A stretch of 64,000 nucleotides of DNA from Platerodrilus igneus (GCA_036346225.1 JARFIW010000593.1:868001-932000); one strand, 5' to 3'; counted from the first letter of the stretch, positions 49,486 to 61,731 are shown. A program made the numbers and translations. The notes: generated by a model from the letters alone, not told the origin.

Positions 49486-50880
49486 TGTGTCTACTTAAGT
49501 TGGCGGCATATGGAAAACTTTTTTATTTTTGATTTTAGGAAAAAAAGTTACTCTTTATAAAAAGTTCTGCTTGTTCTGAAACCTAAAATAAAACCTTCAC
49601 CTTTCAAAATTTATTAGTCATATACGAGGTTTATCAATAAATATGAATTTGGCGCAAGAGTAAAGTACCTTTATTTTTGATAATTTCGAAAATTGTTATT
49701 ATAAAATGTTGTTCAGAATGAAAAATCACGTTTAAATATGCAAAATATCCATCGATTATAAAATTTTTTTTTTTAATTTTTCTAAAATAAAAATTTATTT
49801 AAGCTTACGTGTCATTTCATTTAATCTAAGATGCACTGACAAGAACTGTCCATGAAATGTAATATTTCAGCATTTCCAAAGACTTTCTTTAATAATAACA
49901 ATAGTTTAATAATAATGTAATAGTTTTTGTTACACATACAGATCTTACCATTCCGTCCCTCAATTAACTACCGCTTCAACATATCCGCCTTCTCTATAAA
50001 TACAGGTAATCGTTCTATCTCGAAACTCTGTCAACACTCTTCTAATCATAGTCGGCGTTATACTCTGAACGGTTTCTTTAATGGTTCGGACAACATCTGT
50101 GAATGGCCCTTGGAGGTACACCTCTTTCAAGTAGCCCACACAAAAAAAGTTGAGTGGGATCAAAGCTGGAATGTGAGGTGGCCAACGAATTTTCAAAAAC
50201 TGATGCACAACTCTTCCATTAAAACAATTTTCAAGATATTGTCTTACATCTAACCTGCTATGGCATGGGGCACCATCCTGCTGGAACCATATCTGTTGAC
50301 GTTCAAGTAGGGTAGATCATCAAGAAAATCATCTAGTTCTTTTGTAGAAAGAGTAAATAACGGTCTGCATTAAAAGATTGTCGAAAAAGAAAGGTAATTA
50401 ATTGTGGGACGGAATAATAAGATCCGTATGTATAACAAAAACCATTACATTATTATTAAACTACTGTTATTATTAAAGAAAGTCTTTCGAAATGCTGAGA
50501 AATTACATTTCATGGACAGTTCTTGTCAGTGCATCTTAGATTAAATGAAATAACATGTAAGCTTAAATAAATTTTTATTTTAGAAATGTTAAAAAAATAT
50601 GTTATAATCGATGGATATTTTGCATATTTGAACGTGATTTTTCATTCTGAACAACATTTTATAATAACAATTTTCGAAATTATCAAAAATAAAGGTATTT
50701 TACTCTTGCGCCAAATTCATATTTATTGATAAACCTCGTATATGACTAATAAATTTAGCTATTTGAAGGTTTTATTTTAGGTTTCAGAACAAGCAGAACT
50801 TTTTATAAAGAGTGACTTTTTCTCCTAAAATTAAAAATAAAAAAATTTTCCATATGCCGCCAACTTAAGTAGACACACTG
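49483..50880. mobile_element. Palindromic derivative of a long-TIR Tc1/mariner element
   Basis: Starts CAGTGTGTCTACTTAAGTTG and ends with its complement, flanked by TA. The arms 49483-49970 and 50395-50880 are inverted copies of about 485 bp. Both arms contain the transposase 3' untranslated region (GGGACGG, then the ATTATTAAACTA motif), so both halves are the 3' end of the element at 56260-63014, joined tail-out. Only the transposase C-terminal part remains between them. Confidence 0.85.
49960..50370 (-). pseudogene. Tc1/mariner transposase C-terminal fragment
   Basis: On the minus strand, reading from about 50370: QQIWFQQDGAPCHSRLDVRQ with the second catalytic Asp, then HQFLKIRWPPHIPALIPLNF, in which the usual SPDL third-Asp block has become IPAL, so a catalytic residue is lost. 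It continues FCVGYLKEVYLQGPFTDVVR and ends YREGGYVEAVVN before TAA. Same family as 57236-62542. Confidence 0.8.
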
Positions 50881-51484
50881 TATATATACAATTAAGATAG
50901 ATTTTTTTGGGTTTCGTTTCGTCCAATGTAAAAAATATTCTAAATGCCAAAGTCATTTATTTACAACTGACGTTTCGGAAAATGTATTTCCTTACACTTA
51001 GTTCTGTAATTAAATAGTTAACATCTTTGGAAAATTTCTTAAATCTATATACTTACATATATTAGACTGTTGGTTTCTGTCACATTTTGTGTTGTAACGT
51101 ATTTTGCATTTGTTTAGGATAGTCATGTTTACCAACTACTTTTTTATACTGAAAATTACAGTAGTGACAATTACAATTAAGAAAATAATTATTTTTTTTT
51201 AATTTAGAGATGCTGCTACTTATAAATTATATAAAATTATGTGTCTATTGTAACATTAAATTAATAAAAATTTTATCATTTATTTACATTGTATTACATA
51301 CTAATGTGTTTGTTTTTTGTGTGTATCTGAGTGGATAAGTTTGTAATTTTGGTTGGATGTAATAATAATAAGTTATTTCTGTTGTTAGTGCATATATTGG
51401 TTTCAGACTATTTTAATCAGTTTAATGGTGTTTATTACATTGTATATAAAGAGAATAGAAATGTATAACTTTTGTGCAGGTTAT
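50881..51484. other. AT-rich spacer, nothing recognised
   Basis: May contain the non-coding tail of the Penelope-like remnant that follows on the minus strand. No motif seen. Confidence 0.3.
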
Positions 51485-52500
51485 CTATATTGTTTTTAAA
51501 ATTAATTGTGTGCTTTGTTTTTGGATATGGTAACTTGCTAAAAATAATCTGTTTTTGTATGTATTTTCTGTATCTAATATTTTTGTGTTGTCGGAACCTG
51601 CTTGGTGTTGATATTCATTTAAATGTATAGTTAGGGCGCATGATTTTTTGTTTAATTTTTGGTCACTCTTATGTTGTATGATTCTGTTCTTCAGCAATTG
51701 TTTGGATTGTCCTACATATTGTTTATTGCAGCTACAGGCGATGCTGTATGTAATATTGCTTTTTAGTGATTTTGACGTATTGTTTTTGGTCCTGGTAAAG
51801 ATGTCCTTAATGCTATTTTTATATTTAGTCGAAATTATTATTTGTAGAGTTTCTAGTATTTTTATTAAAGATGGTGTTAGTTGTTGTATGCATGCAAGTG
51901 CTTTGTATTTGTTAAGTTGAGTTTGTATGTTGTATTCTGGTTTTGTTTGTTTATTTTGAAAAATTAGTTTATTTGTTAAAGAGTTCGGATATCCATTGTT
52001 TAGGAGAGTTTTTTGTAGTTCTTTAAGGTTAGTTGCAAGGAAAATGGGGTCGGAAAATTTTGAAATTCTATTTTTTAAAGTAAGGGCAGTATTTATTTTA
52101 TGTCTGAACGTATGATTTGAGTTAAAATTGAGGTAGCGGTCTGAATTTGTTGGTTTTTGTATGAATCAAATATAAGTTTATTATTAGAATCTCTAATGAC
52201 AATCGTATCTAAAAAACATAGTTTTCTGTTAATTTCTATTTCTGTGATAAACTGAAGTTTTGAATGGAAGTTGTTAAATACTGTAGTAGTTTCTTCGATT
52301 TTGTCTTTTGGGATAGAGCAAATTATGTCATCTACGTATTTTACGATGAAGTCTAGTTTGAAGGGTAACTGTGGTTTTATAGTTTCGATCACATTGTCCA
52401 TTACTAATTGAGCAAGTATTGGTGAGATTGGGGAACCCATGGGTGTACCAGATATTTGTAAATAAAAATTATTTTGAAATGTAAGATGCGTGTTGTTAAT
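51485..52500 (-). pseudogene. Penelope-like RT/GIY-YIG remnant, second lineage
   Basis: On the minus strand from about 52500: NNFYLQISGTPMGSPISPIL, then FIVKYVDDIICSIPKDK (YVDD intact, 52340s), TEIEINRKLCFLDTIVIRDS. Further on, after frame changes, NITYSIACSCNKQYVGQSKQ and NRIIQHKSDQK form a GIY-YIG block near 51680-51760. The RT fingers and N-terminus are missing. It differs from the copy at 32673 (SIACSCNKQYVGQS versus YKIPCECNKFYIGES), so it is a separate family. The right end meets the gypsy-type remnant near 52540. Confidence 0.8.
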
Positions 52501-52559
52501 TACTAAATATATTACTGTAGTATTTATAAAAATATATCACAAAATTTTTACAAATATTT

Positions 52560-53850
52560 TGCACCCTATCCTCACAGTAGTGTCCCGTTAGATCAATATT
52601 CCAAATCCGTTGTGGATAATTACTTAAATCTCAAGATATTTTTGAATAATATCAAAATTTTAGTGCAGGGAAGTTTAAATGAACCAACTAAATTAAATAT
52701 AGTCAGGCCAGTGTTAAAAGATATGGTTTAGTTTAATAGACAGTGAATTGAGAACGTCCACACATTTTGAATTTAAATGTTCGAAACATTTCTGGGGGGA
52801 ATAAACAATTTCGAGTAAGGGATTACTTAATTATAGGAAGATATCATACAGACTCAGGCATGACAAGAGAATTGTACCGAGAAATTCAGTGTGGCGGAAC
52901 AATTAGATCTTCCATTGGAGGATTAACAAATTACTAAATATTTGGTAAGACATTTTAAGGCAGAAGCTAGACGATGTATAGCTTTGCAGAATATTGTGAA
53001 CTGGGACGTATTTTTAGAGTATTTGCAAAGATATGACGAAATGGGTCAATCGAGGAGAGCAGAGAATAGGGCTCCGAAATATCTGGTGTTTTGTCAGATA
53101 TCAAACAAGTACGAGACCAGAATGTTTTAACTATAGCAATTTTGATCGAGGAAATTTTAATAAGGCAAATTGGAGTCGGAGTAATGCACCAAGAAGAGAT
53201 GCGGGAAGAAATAAGGAGACGAGAACTGCGGAAAACATAAATATGAATAAAGAGAATTATACTAATGAAAATTCACAGAAAGATACGGAAACTTTTATAG
53301 CAAAGATTTGTCCGATTTCAAAAGCAGACGAGATTTATGAAGAGTTGGATGGGGGAGACAAAAATTTAAGTGAAGGTTTCAGTGCAAAATCAATACGTAT
53401 TTTGTGAATTAGTTAATTTTAGTAAGAATAGCGATGTTAGTATGAAGTTATATTTGATTGGTAAAAGAATAAATCAACGTAACTATAAAAAATATAATTG
53501 TCCAGTACTAATAAATATTATCTTAGCGAGATTGGGTCATAAGAAAGTTTTTTGGAAAATAGATTTGAAAAATTCATTTTTCGAGGATATATACAGAATT
53601 TTCGGTAGGTGGGTATATTTACCAGTTTAAAAATGGCTCTTTGGTTTGTCTATAGGCAAGGTAGGATTAGTTGAGGCTATGGAGTGAAATTGGGACAGGA
53701 AATTTTTATACAATATGTGATCGAGATTTTGATGTTTAGTAATGGCATTCTGCAGCAATTTGTGAATTTGACGTATGCAGAAAGAATTTACTGAAATTGA
53801 ACATTATGTATGATGAATCTTTCTATCAATATGAGAATTAAGGAGTTGAT
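52560..53850 (+). pseudogene. Ty3/gypsy-type LTR retrotransposon remnant (gag end joined to RT)
   Basis: A gag-like part (52942-53300) reads LVRHFKAEARRCIALQNI, WDVFLEYLQRYDEMGQS and an Asn/Arg-rich tail. It is followed directly by RT pieces: ILARLGHKKVFWKIDLKNSF (about 53520), LFGLSIG (about 53640, another frame) and LGQEIFIQYVIEILMF (about 53690). The YxDD catalytic pair is replaced (YVIEI), and protease and the first RT blocks are missing, consistent with an internal deletion. Many stops and frame changes are present. No LTR was recognised. Assigned by motif resemblance to insect gypsy-type elements. Confidence 0.65.
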
Positions 53851-56259
53851 TAAAAAAGGTAATGAGAAATTTAAAGTAATAAAGGATGGAATTGGGGGAA
53901 GACTGATTTTAATTTGACAAGTTTTAGTATGTGAATGAAGTAGAACTTAAATTATTTGAGGAAAAGGCCATTATAAGAAGAGAATTATGCGTGTGTATTA
54001 TATACGTCTAATATAAATATTTGCATATAGTAAATGACTAGAAATAAAAATAGAAAATTATTCATTAATGTAAAAACTATGACACTCAACGTGAACATAG
54101 TAGGATTGATTTCAAATTTTATACTTTAATTTGGAGTAAATAATGTGATTAAAGGTCACAAATAAGTCATATTATATTATCTCATAAACATCTAAGTCGT
54201 AAATCCAATAAAATTCGAGAAAATTAAAGAAAAAGCCGAATTATGTAGATATTTATTTGTTTACAAAACGTATTTTTGAAGTGCCGGTATAAAAAGTATA
54301 AATGCATATAAAACAATGATGATGACATAGTTTAATGTCGAAAGAATCGTGTTTTAAGATAAAAATTGCGGTGGTTACTATGTTCTGCGCGTAGGAGGGC
54401 GTTTTTCCAGAAAATTTTATCCATATTTTATTATGAAAGTATTGTGTTTAGAGAAGTCCTCAGTTGCGTGTAAATGCATGGACATATTCTAAAAGATCTT
54501 CATTTTGTAATTAATAACAAGATTGTGTTCAAAGTTCAAGTGGAAAAGGATTTTTCATTCCATAACCAACGTACGTTAGTATTTTACAAAAGCGTTTTAA
54601 TTAAGCAAAACATCATTCGCATTTTTAAGTGGTGATGAGCATATCTATTGACCTTCTAAAACAAACACATGCTAAACTATAACATAAAGTGAATGGTGTA
54701 AATAAGGCAAAGCAACAATAAATCGTAGAAAATCGCGGAACTTAAAATTCGTGACAGCGATATGGTCAAATAACGCAAAATTTAACGTTCGTCCAATCAT
54801 AATATATCTTAAGGCGATAATAAAAGCTAGAAAATCAATAAAGTTAAAGATCTCGAACATTCTAGGTACAAGCGTACGAGGACAAGCCTCTTTCTAGAAT
54901 CAATTAGAACATAGAAACAATAACTAGACTTAGCGAAAAGAATATAGATGCCTATATCACAAAGGCTCGCTGTTATAAAATCAATTAACTGTTATAAACG
55001 CAGATTAAATAATACGTCACGTATTTTAAAGTGTTATCTAACATGTACTGTGTTTAGTAGTGAAATCTAGTTAAACGCCTCATGGAAGATAGACAATTAT
55101 AAACGGTTTTAATGGGAGTGTTGTTTGACTGCTGAAGTTAAAGTCTAGTGATGCTCAAACGAGAATAGAATATTTGAAGTATTTTCAATGGTTTTAATAA
55201 TGGAAAATACATAGTTAAACAATAATTAGATTACTTTCTGTAAGATAAAGTCTTCTTAAATAGAATAAAGCATATGCGGTTGGAATGGTTTGTTATATGA
55301 TATATGGAGCAATTTGCATAGGAAGGCCTACTTTGTAAAACGATTTGAACAATTATTGTACATGGATTGACAATTGCGTTCTGGACAAAGTCAACAACAA
55401 ACAGACCGTATCCTTAAAATAAAATTGTATTGTTTAAAATTTTTAAAGGGCACATCGATCGATTAATTAAGTTAAATAATGTGGTTTTGTTTGTGTGCTA
55501 GTATTTGAGTGTAGAGTAGAGTGTGTGTTCGTGATAATTCTATTTAATTTATTATAAAATAACGATAACAATTCAGTTTATATTGCATATGAAAAACTGA
55601 TTGTTATCTATCAAGTTTCATTTCTTTAGTTCGTTATTGTTAAAAATTACTAATAAACCAATGTGTTTAAGTTTCGCATTTTATTTACATGAGCTTAGAT
55701 CTGTTAACTTAATTTAATCATAGCAGAGATTCACCGGTAGTGTTTAACATTGATATTTGATGTTGATAATTGAGTACTCATTTTTGTATTACAAATATCA
55801 ATTATGTTGTGTAAGGTGAATTTTACACGTATTTGAAACTGAAACCTTTTAACATTATTTTCTTGTGGAGATTTTTATGCTCAAACAAATCCAATCTGAT
55901 AACCAAAATCATAATTTAGCAAATTTTTAAGCCACTGTGTAAAAATAAGCAGTTCAATAATTCAGACTTTTATAAAACTGGCATTATTTAACATAGCTAA
56001 CATTACATTGTTTTATATTAAATTGGTGTTCCATGAAATTGATTAAAAATAACCTGTCAAATAAATGCAACGATTAAAACAATTTTACATATTTTGAATT
56101 AATTGAAACTAACTAATTGCGCTTAGTTTTTGATCATAGAACGTTAAACCTGTAAATTCCACAAGCTTTAAATTCTTCTAAGGGCTTGCAATACAACGGC
56201 ATTTCACAACATTCATTTTTAGTTCCTAACATAGAGGCAACGTCACAGAAATATATATA
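53851..56259. other. AT-rich stretch, nothing recognised
   Basis: About 2.4 kb without coding similarity. The first 100-200 bp may be the degraded continuation of the gypsy-type element. Confidence 0.35.
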
Positions 56260-56640
56260 CAGTGTGTCTGCTTAAGTTGGCGGCATATGAAAACTTTTTT
56301 ATTTTTAGTTTTAGCAAAAAAAGTTACTCTTTATAAAAAGTTCTGCTTGGTATAAAGCCTAAAATAAAATATTCAAATAGCTAAATTTATCAGTCATATA
56401 CGAGGTTTATCAATAAATATGAATTTGGTACAAGAGTAAAGTACCATTAGAATTAAAAACTACGGTGAAATATGCAATTATATGTATCTATCGTAAAAAA
56501 CTTTTTTCTTACTTTTTTCGAACTTTTCTCTAAAATAAATAAGTATACGCATTAAAATATTACATTAAATCTAGGATGCACCGACTAAAATTGTTTGACA
56601 GTAAAGTCAAGACTTCAGTTTCTAAATGTATTTGTAAGAA

Positions 56641-56910
56641 ATGCCAGCAACATTGAGTTTGCAAGAAAAAATTGAAATTGTATTAATTGTGGGTAAAAAT
56701 TATAAAACATTTTGTGAAGCTGCCGGTATTTTCAATAACCGACATAAAAAAAAAGGGTTACAATGAAACAGTAAGGAAACTATTAATGAAATTTAAAAAT
56801 CTTGGAGATGTAGAAACGTCAAAAACTGGTTGCTAATGATGAGATGGAGTTTGAAGTAATGCTCTCAACAATTGAACATCCGAAACATTCTTTGCGAAAA
56901 GGGCATCTTT
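56641..56910 (+). pseudogene. Tc1/mariner transposase, N-terminal part
   Basis: Begins at an ATG with PATLSLQEKIEIVLIVGKNY and FCEAAGIFNN, a helix-turn-helix N-terminus. After a frame change it continues TVRKLLMKFKNLGDV. It is interrupted at 56911-56921 by the SINE target site. Confidence 0.75.
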
Positions 56911-56921
56911 GATACCAAATA

Positions 56922-57219
56922 TTTATATGTGATTTTCCAATGCTCCACCCGAAGGAACTACATTGACCAAGAAACGAGCTTTTTTACCTGGAAAATTTGG
57001 AATTTTGTCGAACCCTTGCTGTTCCAAGCAAGGTAGAGATCTTTAACGTGCGTGACAACACTCACACACGGAACCTGCACTTTACCTCTCATCCGAACGA
57101 GGGTGTATTTTTGTGAAAAATGCTCGCCTAACATTTTTCAAGCCGGTCGTGTCGGGATTCGAACCCGGGACCTTGGGCGTAGTAGTCACACACATACCAC
57201 TACGCCACGGAGCCGCCGT
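56922..57219 (-). mobile_element. tRNA-derived SINE, about 298 bp
   Basis: GATACCAAATA at 56911-56921 and 57220-57230 is an exact 11-bp target duplication. On the minus strand the head (57219-57140) has an A-box TGGCGTAGTGG and a B-box GGTTCGAATCC, i.e. a tRNA-type RNA polymerase III promoter. The body includes GGAACAGCAAGGGTTCGAC and ends TCCTTCGGGTGGAGCATTGG. The tail is short (CATATAAA) with no long poly-A. A related 3' fragment is at 23700-23825. Parent tRNA not assigned. Confidence 0.85.
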
Positions 57220-57235
57220 GATACCAAATACTGTA

Positions 57236-57798
57236 AGTAAAGACACGGTTTTAAAAATTTTGAAAAAGAACAAATTGTACCCTTACAAGCCGCAATTTAT
57301 TCATACATTAAGGCCAGGAGATCAAGATAGACGCTTTGAATCTGTTGTGATATCCAAGGTTGGAAGATAATCCACTTATGGCAAGACATGTTATTTTTTC
57401 GAATGAAGCAACATTTTCATCAAATGGAACAGTTTCTTCACAAAACTGCCGTTGGTGGAGTGAGACTAATCAACATTTTACAATCAAAACTCGCGACCAG
57501 TATGCTTTCAAAACTAATGTGTGGTGTGGAATTTTTAAAAATGAAATAATTGGACCTTTCTTTTTTCGAAAATCTTTGAATACAGACCGTTATTTACTTT
57601 TCCTACAAAAAGAACTAGGTGATTTTCTTGATGATCTACTCCTACTGGAATGTCAACAGATATGGTTCTAGCAGGATGGTGCCCCATGCCATAGCAGGTT
57701 AGATGTAAGACAATACCTCGAAAATTGTTTTAATGAAAGAGTTATGCATCGGTTTTCGGAAATTCGTTTGCCACCTTGCTCTCCAGATTTGACCCCAC
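57236..57798 (+). pseudogene. Tc1/mariner transposase, catalytic part
   Basis: After TVLKILKKNKLYPYKPQ the main frame (57360-57671) has HVIFSNEATFSSNGTV, where the family has Asp in place of the Asn, so the first catalytic residue is lost. Then come VWCGIFKNEIIGPFFF and YLLFLQKELGDFLDD. A TAG at 57669 interrupts IWF-QDGAPCHSR (second Asp present). CSPDLTPL at 57777-57798 has the third Asp. The hAT element at 57799 then cuts the gene. Confidence 0.85.
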
Positions 57799-57804
57799 TA
57801 GAGA

Positions 57805-57975
57805 TGGACCCGAACCGAACAGGTTCGTGGTTCGGTTCGCTTTTTCGAACCGAACCGAACCGAACCGGACATTTTATTTTCAAACCGAACCTCGAACCGG
57901 ACCGACAAATTTTTCGAACCGAACCGAACCTAGCTCAAGGTTCGGTTCGGTTCGGTTCGAAAGGTTCGATTTTTA
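57805..57975. repeat. Left subterminal GAACC/GGTTC hairpin array of the hAT element
   Basis: Runs of GAACCGAACC facing runs of GGTTCGGTTC. Core: GAACCGAACCGAACCTAG, then GGTTCGGTTCGGTTCGG after a CAA spacer. It mirrors the array at 62217-62322. Such arrays are plausible multiple transposase binding sites. Open frames through it are artefacts of the pentamer. Confidence 0.9.
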
Positions 57976-59134
57976 AATAAAAATTTAGTTTAACAATTTA
58001 ATTTTCACTAAGAACATGTCAATCTCAATTTCTCCCAAATGCACATTTTAAAAATCTCTAGTCGCAAGCATATAAGAAATAGGGCGATTTTCTAATGTGC
58101 ATAGTCATCGTGTTTTAAGCCAATAGGTAAAAAATGTAATGGGTATTAGTGTTACACATCTAATAAATTTTGTCATCGACGCACGCTTGTAGTTCAAAAA
58201 ATTCTAGATTAGTTCAATTTGCTTATTACTCTTTATTCCAAATTGATGCTTAATAACTAGTATTAGATATTAAAGAAACACGAAATGATTTTGAAAATTT
58301 GGTTTTAAAAACAAGCTTATTTTATTTAATAAACAGAAGTTGTGTCACAAAACCATCTTAAACATATACAAGCCAACGTCACGGTCTAAAGACAACAGGA
58401 GTATTCAGAATAAACGAAACAAATTCTTAATTAAGTATGTATCACTAATCCATTATTTTGAATTTTTTACTTTTTGTATGAAAACGACTCTCTATTAATA
58501 TTTAAAAATGTGACCCTGAAACAAAAACTTATTTTCTTTTCTTTTATACATAATCGTTCATCAAATGGTGTTACAAAACGCATGGTACCATAATATTTAC
58601 TGTTTATTTAGTGTGACCATTACCACCAACGTCCTTAGAAGTAGCCGATACTCTGGAAGAATGACCCCAAACTTTCTCTCAAAACCAAGGGTTGAAGTTT
58701 ATGACTCATGGCGGCATAAACTTTTCAATCAATGCCGACATAAAATAACACAGTATAATGCAAATAATAAGCAGACATAATGCCCGTGCCTTAAATACTA
58801 TTATATATTATTATGAACAACGTAAACGCTGTTTGAGGTAGATTTACGATTCTTTCCGCGAGAACCATCTGATATTGTCTTTTAAAAGAAGTAATACTTA
58901 AATAGATTTACAAGATTCTTCCCTAGAATATGAGTTTATATTAATATTTCTAGTGTAAGGTTTCAATTTTATTTTTATTGCTGTTGTAGTTGTCCGTTTT
59001 GACCGACCAATCGTAAACCCTATCAGTCGATGTTAGTTTCTTTATTGAAAAAAATTGAAAAGCTTTCTTAGTTACTGCCCGGACTTGAATTTTGAAAGAA
59101 ACGACTATTTAGACTTAAAGTAAAAATTTAAACA

Positions 59135-59439
59135 ATGGCAGACTATGACAGTGACGATAGTGTAGTGGACCCAGACTATATACCTGATACAGAAAATGTA
59201 AAAAGTCAGAAATGTGTCTAGTTAGAAAAAATGTATCAGCACCAGAAAGCAAATTTCAGGAATATTATGAATTTAAGTCCACACAACAACCTAACTCTAA
59301 AGTTGCTGTTTGTCTCCTATGTAAAAATAGAAACGTTCACATAGAGCTTCAAGTGCAAAGTGACACCTTAAACACAACCACAACTAGGAATTTAGCGGTA
59401 CTATTACAATTATTTAGCAGATTATATTACAACGCATGA
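59135..59439 (+). pseudogene. Probable hAT transposase N-terminus with BED-like finger
   Basis: An ATG at 59135 opens an acidic start (ADYDSDDSVVDPDYIPDTE) that hits a TAG at 59219. In the next frame SKFQEYYEFKS is followed by KVAVCLLCKNRNVHI and NTTTTRNLAVLLQ. CxxC followed by a TxNL-type helix resembles a BED finger, but the final His pair is not visible. It is the only coding trace left inside this hAT element. Assignment tentative. Confidence 0.45.
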
Positions 59440-59514
59440 AGTCTATATATTCCACAGTGTAGTTTTTGTTGTTTCATTAGGTCTTCAGTTGTGGAACTGG
59501 TCAGACGTGTACCC

Positions 59515-59678
59515 TCATTGTTTCCTATTCTGAACTAACTTACACATTTCCTTGAAATTTGCACAGTCTGCATCTATCACTATCTGATCTAGGTCTACAT
59601 CTACCTCCTTTTTCCTATCTCTGCTTGTAATATATCCTGTACTATTCCCCAAAAATGCTTTAGAACGTATTCTGCCCT
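59515..59678 (-). other. Short unrecognised coding-like stretch on the minus strand
   Basis: Fifty-four codons without a stop: GRIRSKAFLGNSTGYITSRD, then EVDVDLDQIVIDADCANFKE, MCKLVQNRKQ. The composition is protein-like. The family is not recognised, and it is opposite in direction to the BED-like remnant. Confidence 0.3.
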
Positions 59679-59934
59679 TCTATTTCACCAATTTTTTTCC
59701 ACAGATATCTGTTATTAACTTTGTCTGCCCATGCTATCATTTTCACGCATCTGAAGCACAACATTCCAAAAAACTGCTACCGTTTTTTGTCTGCTTTTCC
59801 TACTGCCTGTATATTTCATAGGCATACTGCGATGTGCTCCACACATATGTTGATCATATGCGCAGTTCTATCTTGTTAGATGCAGTTTGGTCCCCTTCTA
59901 TTGTGTTACTATTGTTTTACTATACTACATTCTT

Positions 59935-61681
59935 ATGATAAGGGGTTTATTTAGGGGTATATTGAGTCGTGGTGGTCGCGCAATACAAGAAAAGAGTACT
60001 AGGAATTAGAAAACTGCATTTAATTAGGATGAAAAACACGTAATTCGCATATTATGCAAAGAAAAAACATTTAACGCCCTATATAAGGACCGCAATTAAC
60101 GTTAATCAATGCCAGTGAGCATGTTCTTCATTAATATAAATATATTCAGCAGAAAAATAATTATACACGCAATTAAAATAGTTCTATATCAAGAAGCAAA
60201 TAGATACGCATGGAATAAGGTAAAAGCTAGTAAATCATCACGCAATATTTATTAAAATTAAGCATGCGATAATGAAAGAAGATAGTAAAGCGTTCTGATA
60301 AAGAAACGCATATTTTAAAGGAAATGAGTTTTAAACACATGATATAAACGAAAATATGTTGATGTACGTCATTTATGCTACGTGACTTTATTCATGAAAT
60401 TCATTTGATACCCAAAAAGCTTAATCTACACAAACAAGAGCCATAAGCTAAATTAAAGGCCAAGGTAAATTAAAATTTCCAGTAATAATACCAAAACAAG
60501 CGGTCAAAGATCGACGAATAATAGAAATATTAGGAGTATACGTGATCACTGAATCGTTCCATCAGAAATAAACTTGTAAAATCCATAGAAATACCCAAAA
60601 CAACCTGTAGTTGGCTGCAATTTTTTAACGACAGTTTAGATAAACCAATGAATTTTAGATAGGGATAGACTATATAACGTCCAGAGTTTGATAAAAGTCA
60701 GTCTCAATTAGAACCACGCAGAAGCTGCGTCACTGTTACTCAAAAATTTACGCGTCGAACTAATATTTAAATTAAATAATTAAAATTTGTGAAAAGTGGT
60801 GTTATACAATATTTTAAAATAAATTATAGTGAAAATAGATGAAAAAGGTATCGCCGTTTGCTGGAAAACACGAGTAGAAATTTTATTAATTAATTTAGGT
60901 TAAATATTTATAATGAAAGGGCTCTAAGTTACCTCTAAGTCAAGACAAATAAAATGCTAAGTTACGTCCAAGTTACTTCTAAGTTGTACTAAGCAAGCTC
61001 CAAGTTACTACAATTCTAACTGGCGACAAACTGATTTAAATAAAGCACTCAGTAAATTTTGGAAACAAATTAATGAAAATTATTGGTTCAAATTCACGGG
61101 AGGAACCTCAAGGCAGAGCATTGTTTTAAAAGAAGCTACTCGATTGAAGGTAATCAAGAGGTGTTGATTCACAACACGTAGCAGCAGATCAAAGGGAAAA
61201 ACAAGGAAGGACACACCGGGAAAACTACAGCTCAGGGCTACCTAAAATAAGGCATTATTTCAACAAAAATATTTCATACATAAAAATTTACGCAAAAAGG
61301 GGAAAGGTCTTGAACGTTCTAGATTTTCCAGTAATAGTATCATTTTTGGTGGCTTTAAATTAAAGAAAGGGAGATACAATTTTGGGGATAAATAATCTAA
61401 ATATTATAAATTGATTCAAGGATTTATGTTTCATATAGTAAAACTGTGAAGTGTAGATATTATTTTCTTCTCATTATACAAATATTGATGGACTTCGTTT
61501 TATTATTCTAAACAGGAAAAGTTTTAAGGTTAATTTATTTGATCATCGTAACGTTGTCCACTCTGTGTGAGTTAAACTGAGCTAGCCGTGGCATAATTAA
61601 AATTAGGATATTAGAGAGAGACAGAGCGATGGCGGACAGCAGGAAAATGGACGTTTATTACATCGGCGGACAACCTTATCG

Positions 61682-61683
<2 letters not shown>
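59935..61683 (+). repeat. Dispersed AT-rich repeat R2, copy B
   Basis: Full-length homolog of 47751-49402. Begins TGATAAGGGGTTTATTTAGG and ends CGGACAACCTTATCGTA, giving a short terminal inverted motif (YGATAAGG). Anchors shared with copy A include GACCGCAATTAACG near 60090 and GCTAGCCGTGGCATAATTAA near 61583. It lies inside the hAT element and abuts a (TA)n array on the right. Confidence 0.8.

Positions 61684-61684
<1 letters not shown>

Positions 61685-61726
<42 letters not shown>
61685..61726. repeat. (TA)n microsatellite
   Basis: About 20 TA units at the right end of R2 copy B. Confidence 0.95.

Positions 61727-61731
<5 letters not shown>

Noticed and set aside
57668..57980. Open frames rich in EPNRT or VRFGS on both strands
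   Set aside because: They are produced by the GAACC/GGTTC pentamer array of the hAT end, not by a gene. The same applies at 62128-62424.
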